Part shown: one piece after another, positions 12,043 to 24,388 of the stretch
Layout of the letters: each line of letters begins with the position of its first letter
How positions within the stretch are numbered: the first letter of the stretch is position 1
Assembly (NCBI RefSeq): GCF_003286085.1
Contig: NW_020825289.1
Span: 12,524,001-12,588,000, forward strand
From: Drosophila persimilis
Lineage: Eukaryota > Arthropoda > Insecta > Diptera > Drosophilidae
DNA length: 64,000 nt
Reading direction: 5' to 3'
Made by a program: the position numbers and the translations under genes
Notes under the pieces: generated by a model
The model's database searches: none
What the model was told of the DNA's origin: nothing
Seen by the model: only the letters and a program-made list of their open reading frames with translations

Positions 12043-13240
12043 GCAAAAGTACCCGAAGCGAGCATGGTAGTGAGAGCAATTGGAAAGAGGAGCGGAGGGC
12101 ATAGAGCGCATTTGCACCGCTCTCACTCAAATTTATTCACCCGCTGAAAAGGTGCGTTCGATATGAAAAATTCGCCGTTTGTGAAGGTTGCTGATAAAAA
12201 AGTGTTAAATGCAAGAAATGTGTCTTTTAGGCAATAATAATGTGTTTGATTAAGGGCGGGGGCGCAAAAAAGCCAAAATGACGACAAAAAACCAGCTAGT
12301 GGAAGGACAAAAGTGATATATACATATTTGTATGTGTATGTATATGCATGTGCAGAAAAACATATTATTTGGCATAAAATATTTTTTCATGTGTAAATAT
12401 CGAAAGTGTGTTGTTGCTCCGTTTGCTCCCTGTTGTCGTTCCGTTTTTCGTTTTCGCAAAAGCCGCTGAAGAGGGAGTGCGAGAGAGAGCAACAAGAAAG
12501 AGGAGCAGGAGATCAAAGAATGAGCGCATTTGCCCCGCTCTCACTCTAATTTTTTCACCCGGTCGAAGCGTGCCCTCGCAAGTCAGCTCCGCGTTTTAAT
12601 CCGTGAAAATCCGGAAAATGGTGAGAAATCCATCGGGAAAATTGTCGCGAAGTTGTGTGAAGTGAAGTTTAGTGTAGTGATGCAGTAAATTTATAAAAAA
12701 GTGTGTTTTAGTGCAAGAAATTGTGTTGTCTAAAGGACGGGGGCGCAAAAGAGGCAAAAATGTAGCTCGACGAAGGAAAAGTGCGGCAATTCGTGATATA
12801 TATATATATACTTTTATTTGTGCATAAATTTAAAATGGTTACTATTTCGTTGTTTCCCTTTTTTTTCGTTTTTGCAAAAGTACCCGAATTGAGCGTGGAA
12901 AAGAGAGAGCAAATAGAAAGAGGAGCAGATCAAAGAACGCAAGTCAGCTCCGCGTTTCAATCAGGAAAATGGTGAAAAATCCAACTGGAAAAATGTCCCG
13001 CAAGTGTGTAGTGAAGTTTGGTGTACAAAAAAAGTGTTTTACCACAAGAAAATGTGTGTTAAAAAGGCAAAATGAAGACAAAAATGCAAAGGAAAAGTGT
13101 TGCAATGTGTGATATATTTCTATGTGTTTTATATATTTGATATAAAAAACATATTATTTGGCACTAATTTTTTTTAATGTGTAAATATGTTTAATTGTTT
13201 CGTTGTCCCGTTATTTTTTTCGTTTCATCGCGTGAGTTCC
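12043..13240 (+). repeat. 415-bp tandem units inside the foldback-like element
   Basis: Unit starts (GCAAAAG...) lie at 12043, 12456 and 12874, spaced 413 and 418 bp. Shared inner landmarks are GAAAGAGGAGC, CGCTCTCACTC, AAGTGTGTT, GGGGGCGCAAAA, the GTGATATATA block and TTTTTCGTTTT. The units have diverged from each other more than the two arms have, so the tandem expansion predates the inversion or arm homogenisation. Confidence 0.7.
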
Positions 13241-13562
13241 AGCAATGTGTGTGTGCGTGTGCGTGCTTGCAAATTCGTGAAGTGTTGTCCCTTTCCCACT
13301 CCATGTCGTAGAAGTGCAATGAAGAAGAGAATCAAAAAGGAATGAGTGCTTTCGTTACAAGTGAAGTTCATAGTAGGGTGAGGCCCTCCCAATGCTGCTG
13401 ATCTGGCTCTCTCCTGCTTAGTGCCTCACCTCATATTCATAAATGAATGCCTAAAATTTGTGCTCTTATTCGAAATCATTTTGTGTGTTTCGTTTGCGAT
13501 TTTGGTGCGGTTTCTGTGTAATCGGAGCAAGATTATGGGTAAGTGAGAAAAGAAACGAGACT
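12480..13562 (+). repeat. right arm of inverted repeat
   Basis: Mirror of the left arm. Includes a 47-codon open frame at 12969-13112 beginning MVKNPTGK, with a related truncated start at about 12618 in the preceding tandem unit. It ends near ATTATGGGTAAGTGAG, which resembles a splice donor. Confidence 0.75.
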
Positions 13563-14526
13563 TTTATTTTCTTTGTGAATATACTGATGCTGTTCAATAT
13601 TATATGTATATGAAATATATCCCTATAGACCAGAAAAATGGAGAAATCAGGTTGAAGGAAATCATAAATTGGTCACTACATTTTGTATAGGGAACATATA
13701 AAAATATCATGGGTACAAAAATATGATAATATTTTAAAGTGCAGCTTTTCCTTCCACTCCTCACTTCCCTCGCCATTTCTTCCACCATCTTTCCTCTCCT
13801 TTCTTCCTAACGAATATAGTGGAAAAACCCAGGGTATCCCCTTGTTGGGACTGCCACTTGCTTAATAATTTTGTTGCCTCCGTCGAGTGCGATTTTTTAT
13901 TAATTTTGTGTGTGTTTCTGGGTCAATTCCGCAGACGGAAGCCGTTTGACTAGAATAAACTTTTTCCACTCTTGCGCGCGGCTTTGTGTGCGGAGGGGGG
14001 CGACCGGACCAGACCCCCGACCCCCGACGAGACGGCAGAAAGACAGGGATATTATTTTGTGGGCCTTTGTTAGCTGCTTTTCTTAACACTTTATTTATTA
14101 TGTTTTTCGCGGACTTTCTTTGTCAAACTCTGTATTTTTCGTCGGCTCTTTTGTCTCTTGAATGGAGCCGGACAAAAAGAGAACCGCCATGAAAAGGCAA
14201 ACCCATAGAATGGCCAGTTGTAGGGCTCTAGCAATAATTAGCTTTGTCCGCTTTGAAAGAGGAAAAAGATCGAGGGAAAAGCAAATATCTAATAGTTTAT
14301 TGAATAGGTGCCCGACCTCTGCCAAATCAAAAATGGACAGAGCCAATGCACAAAAATAAAATAAGGAAGGGATTTCAAACTGAAAGCCAGAAAAAGCTGG
14401 TCCTACGACTCCTCCTCGATGCAGGATCTCCTTGTTTTTTGCTCTTTTTCAGCTCCCCAAAGCAGAATGGGCAAAAAAACATTGACAAAATAATTAAATA
14501 ATAGTCCCAGAGCGCAGTCAAGCAGG
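13563..14526. other. gene-free
   Basis: No gene is supported; open frames are under 85 codons and overlap on both strands. Confidence 0.45.
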
Positions 14527-14725
14527 GCAGTCGCTTTGCAGTCGCTTGGCAGTCGCCTCGCAGTCGCTTTGCAGTCGCCCCGCAGCCGCCTCGCAGCCGC
14601 CTCGCAGCCGCCTCGCAGCCGCCTCGCAGCCGCCTCGCAGCCGCCTCGCAGCCGCCTCGCAGTCGCTCCGCAGTCGCCTCGAAGCCGCCTCGCAGCCGCC
14701 TCGCAGCCGCTTTGAAGTCGCTCCG
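14527..14725. repeat. 11-bp minisatellite, about 18 copies
   Basis: Tandem copies of CCGCCTCGCAG with CAGTCGCTTTG-type variants at both ends; the central eight or so are perfect. The 11-bp unit gives an 11-residue superperiod in any frame (Arg/Gly/Ala/Cys-rich on the minus strand). That explains the 154-codon open frame at 14375-14839, which I do not regard as a gene. Confidence 0.9.
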
Positions 14726-16927
14726 AAAAAAACTAATAAGAATCATATTTTCCTCTGATAAAGAAGCAACAGCGAGCCAAAGGAGCTGTCCAACCCGCTG
14801 GGCGTGGAGGCAGACCCGGCAATGAGCGAGGGAGAACATGAATAAATAAAATTAAATGCAGCCAGCCCACTTAAGAGATGAGCATGCAACTAAAAGCCCA
14901 AGACTGTCGAGCGGATGGGGGCATGCAACAAGGTTTAACATTGAACAGTTTTCTCGTTTCAAGTATTCCGTTTGTCCGCTGAACGGAACTTTTCCGGAGA
15001 CAATGGGCCATCGGCCATAGCCATGGAAACCTCTTCAATTACCAAATTGATTACCATTGAAAATTGAAAATTACAGTACAGTTTTGAGTATTCGGCAGAC
15101 TCGTAATTGCAGTCGATGTCGATTGAGGGGCAGCCAAAGTGCACTGTCATTAGACAGGGGATCCGTACCGCTTCGTCAATTGTTCTACCGTGTTTGCCTT
15201 TGGAATGATTGAGTGGAATGGCCAGAGTCCATTGCGGACAGCCTGGGTCGGTCGGTCTCTGTGGCCTCTGGAGAACCAATCAAGCCGAACGTCAGATTAA
15301 TTTCATTTAACATTCAAGTAGCATTATAAAGGATTCCCCCCCCCCGACACCGACCCCCCCACAGCATCAACAACGGCCCAAAAGACCCAAAAGACTTCCT
15401 ATTCGTTTTGCATTATTTTCGCTGGCAATGGAAATGGCAAATGGAAATGGAAATAGTCGAGAATTGAATTTGGTTTATCATCAATTTTATTGTCACTAGG
15501 CATTTACGAGCGATTATTTTTGGGTCGACCCCGAACGGGCTTGTGCCGTTTAAGGCCAAATTTTTGATTTATTGCCTGCTGCCCCTCCGCCTCCTCCTGC
15601 CTCGAAGGCGCTATAGAGAGGCCTATTTGAGGCCCGGCTGTGCTCGAATTAATTATTATATCTGATACGCCAGTAAGCTAAGCATTTTTGCCATCAATTG
15701 TTGCACATTTCTCGCTGTCTGTGCCTGCCCCTTCTTTATGAGATTGCGGTTAAACATGCAACTGCAACACAAGGTGGCAAGCAAAACAAACAAGCAAGAA
15801 CCCAGACAGAAGTGCAATCCATATGGGAATATTTAAGGCTGAGACCGAAACGGTAGAACGGTAAAATGCGTGCTCCGATGGGGCAGTGGCAGGGGGCAGG
15901 GGCAAGCTGGCCTGTTGGAAACTTTTGCTTATTTAACTGTTGTTTCTTTATGCAGAGCCACAGAGCAACAGAGCCAACAACGGCAGCTGGAACAGCTTTT
16001 CATTTTGAACTGCCAGACGTGTCTCCAGTAGCAACGATGAGCGCATGTGCAACAGCAGCGGCAGAGGCAGCGGCAGCAACAACAACACTTGCCCCGGGCC
16101 GGAGATTGTTAGCCCGATTATCAGTCGACTCTACTCCATTCACAGTTCCACTGTCCCAGCATCTCCATTTCTTCGAGTGTGTGTATCTGTGTATCTGTGT
16201 GTCTGTGTATCTGTATCTGTGTGTGTGTCTGCGTCGCCATGGCAGGCACAAGTGCATTTCACTTCTGCTTCAGTGCGTGTTCTGGCAGGAAATTAATGCC
16301 CCTCCCCGCCTGGCGGCCTCTTGCTGCCTCTTGCTGCCTCTTGCTGGCTACTTGAGCAGCATTTAACGTAAGCGGATTCATGTGAGAGCTTCGGCTGAGC
16401 ATCTCATTAGCATGTGGGTGCTGACGGGCTCGATGATGATCGAGCTGATTTCCAGCTGCCTCAGAAGTTTGCCGTTGAATGTTGCATCGTCATAGCGGTG
16501 CACCCGGAGGCGCGTAATTGATTTGTCACTCGCAAACGCAAAGGCAACCCAAATCGAAGGGTCAAAAGTCGCGGCTGGCGGGGTCGGAGGGCAAAATCCA
16601 AAAAAATTATCTCCAAATCAATGGCTAAAACAGCAGCAACAACAAATGACAATTGAAAATGCCAAAATTCATGAGGTAAGAGGCCAGGCCATCAGGGGTG
16701 GGCCACCGTGCAACACCAACAACGTTTGGTGGCAGAGGCGGGCATTTGGGGCATGGGGCACCTGCCTGTCATCGAACAGCGCGACATTTGAATGCGAGTG
16801 CGGTGCCGTGTTGGTGTTGTTGTTGGTGTTGTTGGTGTTGCAACGACCACTTGATAAATGATAAATTAATCGAGTATTGCCAAATGGCCAAATGGCCGAA
16901 TGGCCGAATAGTCGCTCTAAGTGAATG

Positions 16928-16944
16928 CCCCCCCCCCCCCCCCC
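16928..16944. repeat. poly-C run (17)
   Basis: Uninterrupted C homopolymer, read directly. Confidence 0.9.
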
Positions 16945-17272
16945 GCCACTGGGAGAGTCTCTCGATTGCAGCCCATCCCCCCCAAATGATAAATGAGTAA
17001 TCAAACGAGTTGTCAAAAGGCCATGTCGAGCACTTTTCGGAAAAAGAGGCAGCCAAGGGCTGCCATGGGAACTCTCGGCTTTGCTGCTCCACCAAAGAGC
17101 ATCCACAGTCGCATATCATACACATTTTTGGCCTTGTCTGTGTGGCAACTTTGCGGCAACCTGCCTCTCGTGGGTCACAGACACGCAAATTGTACGCCCG
17201 CGAGAGACCACCAACTAGTTTCAGTTTAGACCAGAGCTTGCTGGCCAACTCATTTTAATTAGTCGTGTGGGT

Positions 17273-17294
17273 GGGGGGGGGGGGGGGGGGGGGG
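17273..17294. repeat. poly-G run (22)
   Basis: Uninterrupted G homopolymer preceded by GTGTGGGT. Its length may be uncertain in assembly. Confidence 0.9.
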
Positions 17295-17994
17295 AAATCG
17301 AGAGTGTCCCCAGAAAAAAGGAGTCCAAGAATAAATTAAAGCCAAATAAAGACGTTGGATATACAAATATTGGCAAAACACTTGATGTTTTCGGTAGATT
17401 CGAAGGCTGCACACACTCCAGGCACAGAGAGGGGGATAGAGAGAGGGGGGGAGAGAGAACAAAATCAACAGAAATGCTAAATTGTTTAATTGAATTTACC
17501 GCAGTTGCGCTTTAGTTGCCAGTAATTTAGGAAAGCCAACGAATTCCCCATCTACATGCGAGATACAAGATACAAGATACGAGTATCTGTAACTTTGTGC
17601 AACTGTGTGCCAGACACTCCAGCTCGAGCAGCAGCAAATGTATCTAGATGCCGCACATGTGTATCTCCAAGTGGCTTCTTCCTGTTGACGGCAAAGAAAG
17701 TGGCTGTCGCCTGACACGGAGCTCTAGCTCTAGTTGTTGGCTGTTGGGGTTCTAGATTTCTCCCAGGTCCAATTATGCTGCTTTCCTTTCTTCGATTGGA
17801 CAGCTCCACGGCATTGCTCAATGGCCGTACTGGCAATGCAGTTGATATTTAAGATGCCACGCCGTCAGCTGGATGTCAGAGTTCGTCGGCCAGCCCAGGC
17901 CAGGCCAGGCAGACGTCGTTGCACAAGGCTGTGGATTGGGCCAGGCCCCAACTGACTTCTGTTTGCTGCGGGTCCGCTTTGGGCCCCAGCCGCC

Positions 17995-18221
17995 GCGGCG
18001 CTCTTAGCGAAGAGCACAGCCTACCGTCTCTCGCGCTTGCTCTCTTACGATCGTTGGGTCTCTCTTTTGCGCGCTCTCGCTCTCTCTTTCTCTCTGCGTC
18101 TTGACCAGGTCTCTCGTTGAGAGCCAACTCTTCGGTTGGAGGCCTCCACCACTTTTCTTTCTTGCACTTTCTTGGCAACATGTTTAAAAGTCTTTTGGAA
18201 GCGCCAACCCAGCGTTCAGTT
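17995..18221 (+). promoter_or_regulatory. candidate core promoter with GAGA-rich upstream region
   Basis: CTCTC/GAGAG clusters (GAGA-factor-like) lie at about 18030-18125. They are followed by a TATA-like TTTAAAAG at 18183-18190 and an initiator-type TCAGTT at 18216-18221, which would put +1 at the A of 18218, about 30 bp from the TATA-like box. The sequence downstream is leader-like and reaches a strong splice donor at 18608. The only plus-strand gene downstream in the window is the serpin gene at 33.8 kb, whose first coding exon has an upstream splice acceptor. Assignment to that gene is inference. Confidence 0.45.
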
Positions 18222-18607
18222 CGCTGTCAGCGCCTATAGCGTTTGGTGCGTTTCAACGGAAGTTTCAACCCAGTGCCCCCCCCCCCCACGAACGAACGAA
18301 CGAAAGGATCCTGGATAAACCAGGCGATCCGCAAAGCCATTTACCCTCCACGGACATCAAAAGTTGTGCGTGCAATGAGCCGTGATTCGAATGTGGCACG
18401 ATTTTAATTAAATCGCCAGTTATTAAAAGAGCTGCAACAAAACACACAATTTCGAACTGAATACCGCGCGTGGCACGTTACACAGCCACAGCCACAGCCA
18501 CATCCATATTCATAAAGAGCGCGCGCGAAATTCGTGGCAGTTGTGTCCTTGTCTGGATTGTTTATGGATTCACCTTCTCCTCTAACACGTAGCAGCGGCA
18601 TCAACAG
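18218..18607 (+). other. candidate noncoding first exon ending at CAG|GTAAGC
   Basis: Extends from the predicted +1 to a textbook donor: exon ends CAG at 18605-18607 and the intron begins GTAAGC at 18608. If joined to the acceptor at 33655, the intron is about 15.0 kb, a plausible size for a regulated fly gene. It contains a C run at about 18277-18286 and no long open frame. The exon end is the strongest part of this call; the pairing with 33656 is untested. Confidence 0.35.
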
Positions 18608-18915
18608 GTAAGCCCAGCCTTCCACCGGGATTAACTTTGCTTAAAATCAGGCAAGAGGCGAGTGGGGAGTGGGGAGTGGGGAGAGGGGAGTGGGGAGACT
18701 CGTCGACAAAGCGGATTACCAGGCGAATATTTACAAGCTTTAAATTGTTTGGTTAAATTGATCTGGTCTTCTGTACGGGCCACAAGTGAAAGAATGAAAT
18801 GTAAACTTGTCTTTAATTAAGGAAAAGGAGGCCCCAGACTCCAAGACAAAGGCAAAGCGGGCCAGAACAAGACCAGCAGCAAAAACAAGTACCACACACA
18901 CACAGAGAGAGGGGC

Positions 18916-18942
18916 GGGGGGGGGGGGGGGGGGGGGGGGGGG
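18916..18942. repeat. poly-G run (27)
   Basis: Nearly the longest homopolymer in the window, flanked by CACACA on both sides. Confidence 0.9.
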
Positions 18943-21900
18943 ACACACACGTGTAACTGGAAACAAGTTGAAATGCCTCGACCACATTTGGTCAAAGCCG
19001 AGAACTGTTCTCCGACTCGGACTCTGGCCCAGAGGCAAGGCAGAGAGCGGCAGAGCGGCAGAGCAACCGGCGGCAATGTGATTTTAATGAACTACTAAAA
19101 AAAACTAAACCCCAAACAAACATAAACCGACTTGACTCCCGTCTAAGACTGCATTATGGAGCCCCCCTCCCCCTGGCCAGCCCCCTGGCCAGCCCCCTTG
19201 CCTTCCCCAGCACGATGGAAGGCTCTATTGTATCCAGCTGTCCGTCGCTGGGCAGAACACTTTGAGTTACTTTCTAAACGGCAGTCGGTGGAGCCACTAG
19301 AGCCCGGCTGAGATTAGTTGCATCCACAGTTGCCGTTGTTCGTATTGCGGTTGCCGTTGCCGTTGCTCTTGCGGTTAAATAAATAAAACAGCGTGACTAG
19401 AATGGGTCTCAGTGGCAGAGAAGAGACTCCAGCATCAGCTGCTGATGCACAGATGCTTTAGAAATTATAGATGCGTTCCAGCAGGTTCCAGCCCACTTCC
19501 TTTTCGGCCTGGCCCAATTAGCAACCGCGCTGCCGCGGCCGACCGACTGACTCTGTCCCTGCCTCCTGGCCAACTACTGGTATTAGCCAAGACTCTCGGC
19601 ATGGCAAACGAGCACGACAGCACCATTAAAAGAGTGCTGCATTTGAATTAATCAAGACAACAAACGGAGGCAGCAGCAGCAGCATCATCTGTCAACAACA
19701 ATGCGCGCCACAAACTAATTACATGCCACCGAGAGGGGCAGCCAGCGTGCTGCATGTGCATGTGCATGTGCGATTACCAAATTAGATTTCTGCCTAATTA
19801 TGGCATTGGAAAACCCCAAGAAATTGCAGGCAAAAGTTTTGCGCAAACTCCGGCCCAAAAACTTTGCTCCGGCCCAGTCCCGGCTCCGGCCCAGTTCTGG
19901 CTCCGGCCCAGTCCTGGTTCTGGTTCTGGCTCTGGAAAACAGCACTTAATAATAATTAAATAATTTTTGCCAATTATAGAGCCAGAGCACAGCCGTGCAG
20001 CCTGCATCTGTATCTTTATTTGTGTCTCTGTCTCTTTATCTTTATCTTTGCCCCCTTCTGTGTCTGTGTGTGTGTGTGTGTGTGTGTGCCAAACTAATAA
20101 ATAAGATTGCTTTTAATTAAGGAAAAGAAAATTGTTGCCGCCATCGAAGCCGATTGCCGAACAATGCCTGAACTTTGGCCCAAAGCCAGGCCCAAAATAT
20201 CGCAGGTCCTTCTGCAAGTTCAATTTAATTCCTAATTGAATATGAAAACCTTATTTCAAATGGAAATTAAACACAAATCGGGTTAATTTTAGGGAGGCAA
20301 AAGGGGGGATGCACAATTTCCCGTGTCAAGTCCTGGGTTTTGAAAGTTTCTGAAGCTCGTTTGCCGAGCCGTCAGTGGGTGTGACGTATACGGGTTTAAG
20401 CCATTGCACAGCCCCCCGATATGTGGCACCTGCCATGGGAACTTTCGGTGAGCCAAAAGTTGTGCAATCATGGGAGCGAAGTAGTTTACTTTGTTCACTG
20501 CAAAATTTATTAATAAACATATTTCGCAGAGCCAGAGACAGAGTCAGAGCCAGAGACAGAGCCAGAGACCGAGTTGGCTTTGCGGAATTTGTAATTGCAT
20601 TTATGGAGGAGCCTCGTTCTGCTGCTAGACGGTGGGCGAACCCTTTTTGCAGGCAGGGATGACACATTAGCCATGGCCCCCAAGAGCTCTTTCGGCTCTG
20701 CCTTGACCCTTGACCAAAGGCAGGGCGGGGGTGGGGGACCTACAACTGACCTTCAGGGGGGTGCGGCCCTTCTGGGCCGTTAAGTGTGTTATTAAGCCTA
20801 ATTAAGCGGCTTATTCAACTGCTTCTGGGCCACCGTCCACCGACCACCGACCACAGGCCATCCACCACGCATCGCCCATCGAACGCACAATCGCCGGTCT
20901 GAATGGTTTGAATGGTTTGAATGCCGCAATTTATTTTGTATCATTTTTACCATGGCAGGGCATTGTACAAATACAAATGTAATAACAATAACAATATGCA
21001 GCGTTTTTCTTTATCAAATATCAGCATTTATGCAATCACTTTCACAAAATACAAAAAAATTCAATTGCATCGCAAAATGTAATTAATCATTGTGCAAATA
21101 TTTTGCGCTCTTGTGTCGTTCGATTTTAAAGCATTTAATTGAGAATTTTATTTGCGATAAAAAAAAATGCTGCGGCACTCCACTGATCCGGGATGATTAA
21201 TTTGTTGACCCTTTGAGCGATGTTCCGACCATCGCATTCATGAGTTGGTCAATCAGCACTTGAGAGCTTTTTACGGAACGGTGGCTAACAATATGCTGCC
21301 ACAGGCACTGCCATAATCCATTAGAAAAAGTAGCAAATTATGATTTATTGCACTTTGGCCGAGGAGTGGCAAAGCCGCAAGTTGTGCGAGGAGCCAGAAG
21401 GAGCCAGGAGAAGGCAGGAGGAGCCAGAAGGAGCCAGGAGGAGCCACGAGAAGGCAGCAAGGCAACAAAAAAAGCACTCCCAAGTAGCATAGGAAAATGT
21501 AAAACTCTTGTAATGACGATAAACACCCCGCACTCCAGGCCGCTCCATGCATATTTATGGGTTTTTTGGGGGGGGGAATTTGGAGGAAGTTTCGGTTACG
21601 GCATCGATCCCACCCCCCACGCTCCACGCCCAATTAGTGCCCCCATTATACGCACCAGCAATGTGCGTCTCGAGACTTGTGCAATGGCCGGCTTAACGAG
21701 CCACCGATTGTGTGTCTTGGCCACATTAGGCCACATTCTGCTGCACAAAGCCAATCATCGGTTTAGTTAATAACTTTGACCGCAATACCAGAGACCATGA
21801 TGCCATGCCAATGGCCGAAAAGTAAGTGTCATTAGCATATATACTTAGCACAAGAACCTGTTTACCTCTGTCCCCCTCCTCTTTGTTGTCTCTGTCTCTC

Positions 21901-23929
21901 CGATGTTAGAGAAATGGAATGGAATGGAAAGAAAAGAAAAGAAAGGCAGCTGATGCTTGAAAATGGGTCAAAAAGTTTCCCATTGATTGAATTTCATTTC
22001 AATTAGCACATCCGAAACGATGAGCAATATTCGCATATAACTTGTACTCGAATATCGATTGGGCTCGCCGCTAGATTGATGTCTCAATTATGGCTGCTCC
22101 AAAGCCGTCAAGAATGCAGCTCCAAACGGGCACAAATTGAATGTCTTGGAGGGGCAGAAAGCAGAAACAGATCTACAGAATACTGACGGAAATTGAAACA
22201 TTGGCGGCTCTGTATGCCATGTGGCAGCCGGCGAAAGGCGCATAATAAACCATAATGACAAAATTACTATATTTAGTATGCTAAAAATCGGTCAAAGTGT
22301 CAGTAGGTTGTCCAGCAGAGCCCCACAGAGCCCCACAGAGCCCCACAGCCTCAGCGCCTCACCTTCATTAGCAGCAGACGGACAGATTTTTCTCTCACTT
22401 TGGCCAAAACGCCTGCGCCAAGCCACATGATATTGCAATTTTTGGCATTAACTTCTTTTCACCTGAGCGATGACTCGGCGACCACTTCAAGAGCATGTCT
22501 AGGCCTCTCTTTCGCCCTCTAGACGGCGCTGGGAAACTTTCATTTTTGCCGCTATAGAATATCAATAGGTTATTGGCATATTTGTGGGGGATTTCATTCA
22601 TCGTTCCGCTCTCGAGTGGCGCCCCTCGACGTCTTGGGAGGGGCCTCTGCAAACCAGAAGCCAGACGGCCAGGGTCCTGGGCGGGCAGAGGAAGGTCCCA
22701 TACGGCGTTTAATTCCCCTTTTGTTCTCCTCCCAGGCTCTATCCATCTGCCCTCTATAGTAACCAAAGAAAGAACGCTCTGCTTTAGATACACACAAAGA
22801 TTGGAGATGATTTTTGGGTAGCGTTATAAAAATTGAAAGCAACGCATTCAGGTGACCCACATTCTACGCTTGCCAGAGCTCCAGTCCAGCTCCAGTCCCC
22901 CCGGGCCCCGCCCCCCCCAGGCCCCAGCCACCGTCGCGACTTCTGGTTTTCTGTTGTTTTCGGTTTATTTTTGGTATTCCTTCTCTCCTCCCTCTCTGCT
23001 TTCGGCCAGGGCCAGGTATCGGAACACGTTGGTCGTGGCGGCCTTTTGGGGCGTTCTTCTTTCAATTTTTTTTTGGCATGAAATCAATCTTGAGCAACTT
23101 CGATTCTTGTAATTGTGTTTTTTTGGCGCTCAAGTGGAATTTTAAATACAAGATTTGACGCTTTCGTTTGTGGCCGGGCTTTGTTAGTGCCGTCATTAGC
23201 TTTTGGCCAATGGCCATTCCCTTCATTGAACTTCAATTAGCAACGGCCCTTGAAGCGATGCTTCCATTCATCTGCCAGCAGCCGCCTTCCGTCTTCCACC
23301 TTCCACCTTCCGGCTTTTTTCATTCAGTTGGGAAAGTGAAGCAATTAAAATTTAATTGCCATGCCACTGAGGCGACACCAGCCGACCATCGATGCCAATT
23401 GAAAGCCGCAAAAGTTACTTATTTCCATGCACCCCCTCTAAGCAGGTCGATGCCCCCGACTAGATTTATTCGGTGAGTACCAAACACAACGTTTAACAGC
23501 TGTCTTATGTAATTAGACTCCACAGCAATCTTGTGGCCTTCAAATAATCGAATTCCAGGTGCATTTGCTTATGGGATCTTTCCTCTCTGGGTCCCAGACT
23601 CCCCATAGACTTCGGATAGAAGCCAAAGAGCATTTATGAACTCTAATGAGGGGCTATTTATTTATCTAAGATTTAATAGTTAAATATTATGGGGGATTCT
23701 TGGTGAGCTCCCACACAAGTGGGTGGGAATCCGCTCCAGAAACGGTCTTCGCGCTTCCGAATTCGAACTCTTACTACCTATCGATATCTCTTCCCCTCAC
23801 ACCCTTATATACCAAGCGATATATCGATATTCATCGTTATATTGCGTTCCCTTTGTGGTTTTCTCTTCTTTCGTTCACCGTCGTTGCATTTGTATATGGG
23901 ATGGCCTCTTCGTGGCTCGCCGTTTTGCC

Positions 23930-24350
23930 AGCGATGGGATACTCGTTGCTCGCTGCTCGTTGCTTTCCTACCCATGGGATTCTCGTTGCTCGCTGCTTTC
24001 CTACCCATGGGATACTCGTTGCTTGTCGCTTTTCCTCCCCATGGGATACTCGCTGCTCGTCGCTTTTCCTACCCATGGGATACTCGTTGCTTGTCGCTTT
24101 TCCTCCCCATGGGATACTCGTTGCTCGTCGCTTTTCCTATCCATGGGATACTCGTTGCTCGTCGCTTTTCGTACCCATGGGATACTCGTTGCTCATTGCT
24201 CTTTGCTTTCCTCCCCATGAGATCCTCGTTGCTGGTCGCTTTTCTTACCCATAAGATACTCGTTGCTCGTTGCTTTTCCTCCCCATGGGATACTCGTTGC
24301 TCGTTGCTTTTCCTACCCATGGGATTCTCGTTGCCGCTCGTTGTGTCCAG
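23930..24350 (+). repeat. 34-bp minisatellite, about 12 copies, open in all three frames
   Basis: The unit contains CCCATGGGATACTCGTTGCT followed by CGTCGCTTTTCCTA, for 34 bp in total, with copies differing mainly by CGCTG/TGTCG variants and small indels. Because 34 is one more than a multiple of three, each plus frame cycles through the same three short peptides (MGYSLLVAFP, HGILVARRFS, PWDTRCSSLF). This gives three overlapping open frames of 165-227 codons starting at about 23700. No splice or signal context supports translation. It is followed directly by a 25-bp C run. Confidence 0.9.
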
Positions 24351-24363
24351 GGATCGGACCACA

Positions 24364-24388
24364 CCCCCCCCCCCCCCCCCCCCCCCCC
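24364..24388. repeat. poly-C run (25)
   Basis: Uninterrupted C homopolymer directly after the 34-bp minisatellite. Confidence 0.9.

Larger units (their letters stand above)
10535..13562. mobile_element. foldback-like element with about 1.1-kb inverted repeats
   Basis: Sequence from about 10535 to 11712 recurs in inverted orientation at about 12480-13562, with long near-identical stretches. For example, the 64-codon open frame read on the minus strand at 11198-11392 is reproduced exactly on the plus strand at 12781-12975. The outer ends share CTCACTTACCCA and its complement. The centre (11713-12479) is not symmetric. The right half is built from roughly 415-bp tandem units beginning GCAAAAG at 12043, 12456 and 12874, and the left arm holds the mirror images of the outer units. 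Long, internally tandem inverted repeats are typical of Foldback/Galileo-type DNA elements. No transposase is present, so it would be non-autonomous. Target-site duplications were not identified. Confidence 0.7.
14726..18180. other. gene-free; homopolymer and GT tracts
   Basis: Includes TGTGTATCTG repeats (about 16183-16232), (TTGTTGG)-type repeats near 16811-16840, a 17-bp C run (16928-16944) and a 22-bp G run (17273-17294). No coding exon is supported. From 17.99 to 18.11 kb the sequence is rich in CTCTC/GAGAG motifs leading into the candidate promoter. Confidence 0.5.

Noticed and set aside
14375-14839. 154-codon minus frame with RRLRGGCEAAA repeats
   Set aside because: Produced by the 11-bp minisatellite; the 11-residue period is the arithmetic consequence of an 11-bp unit.
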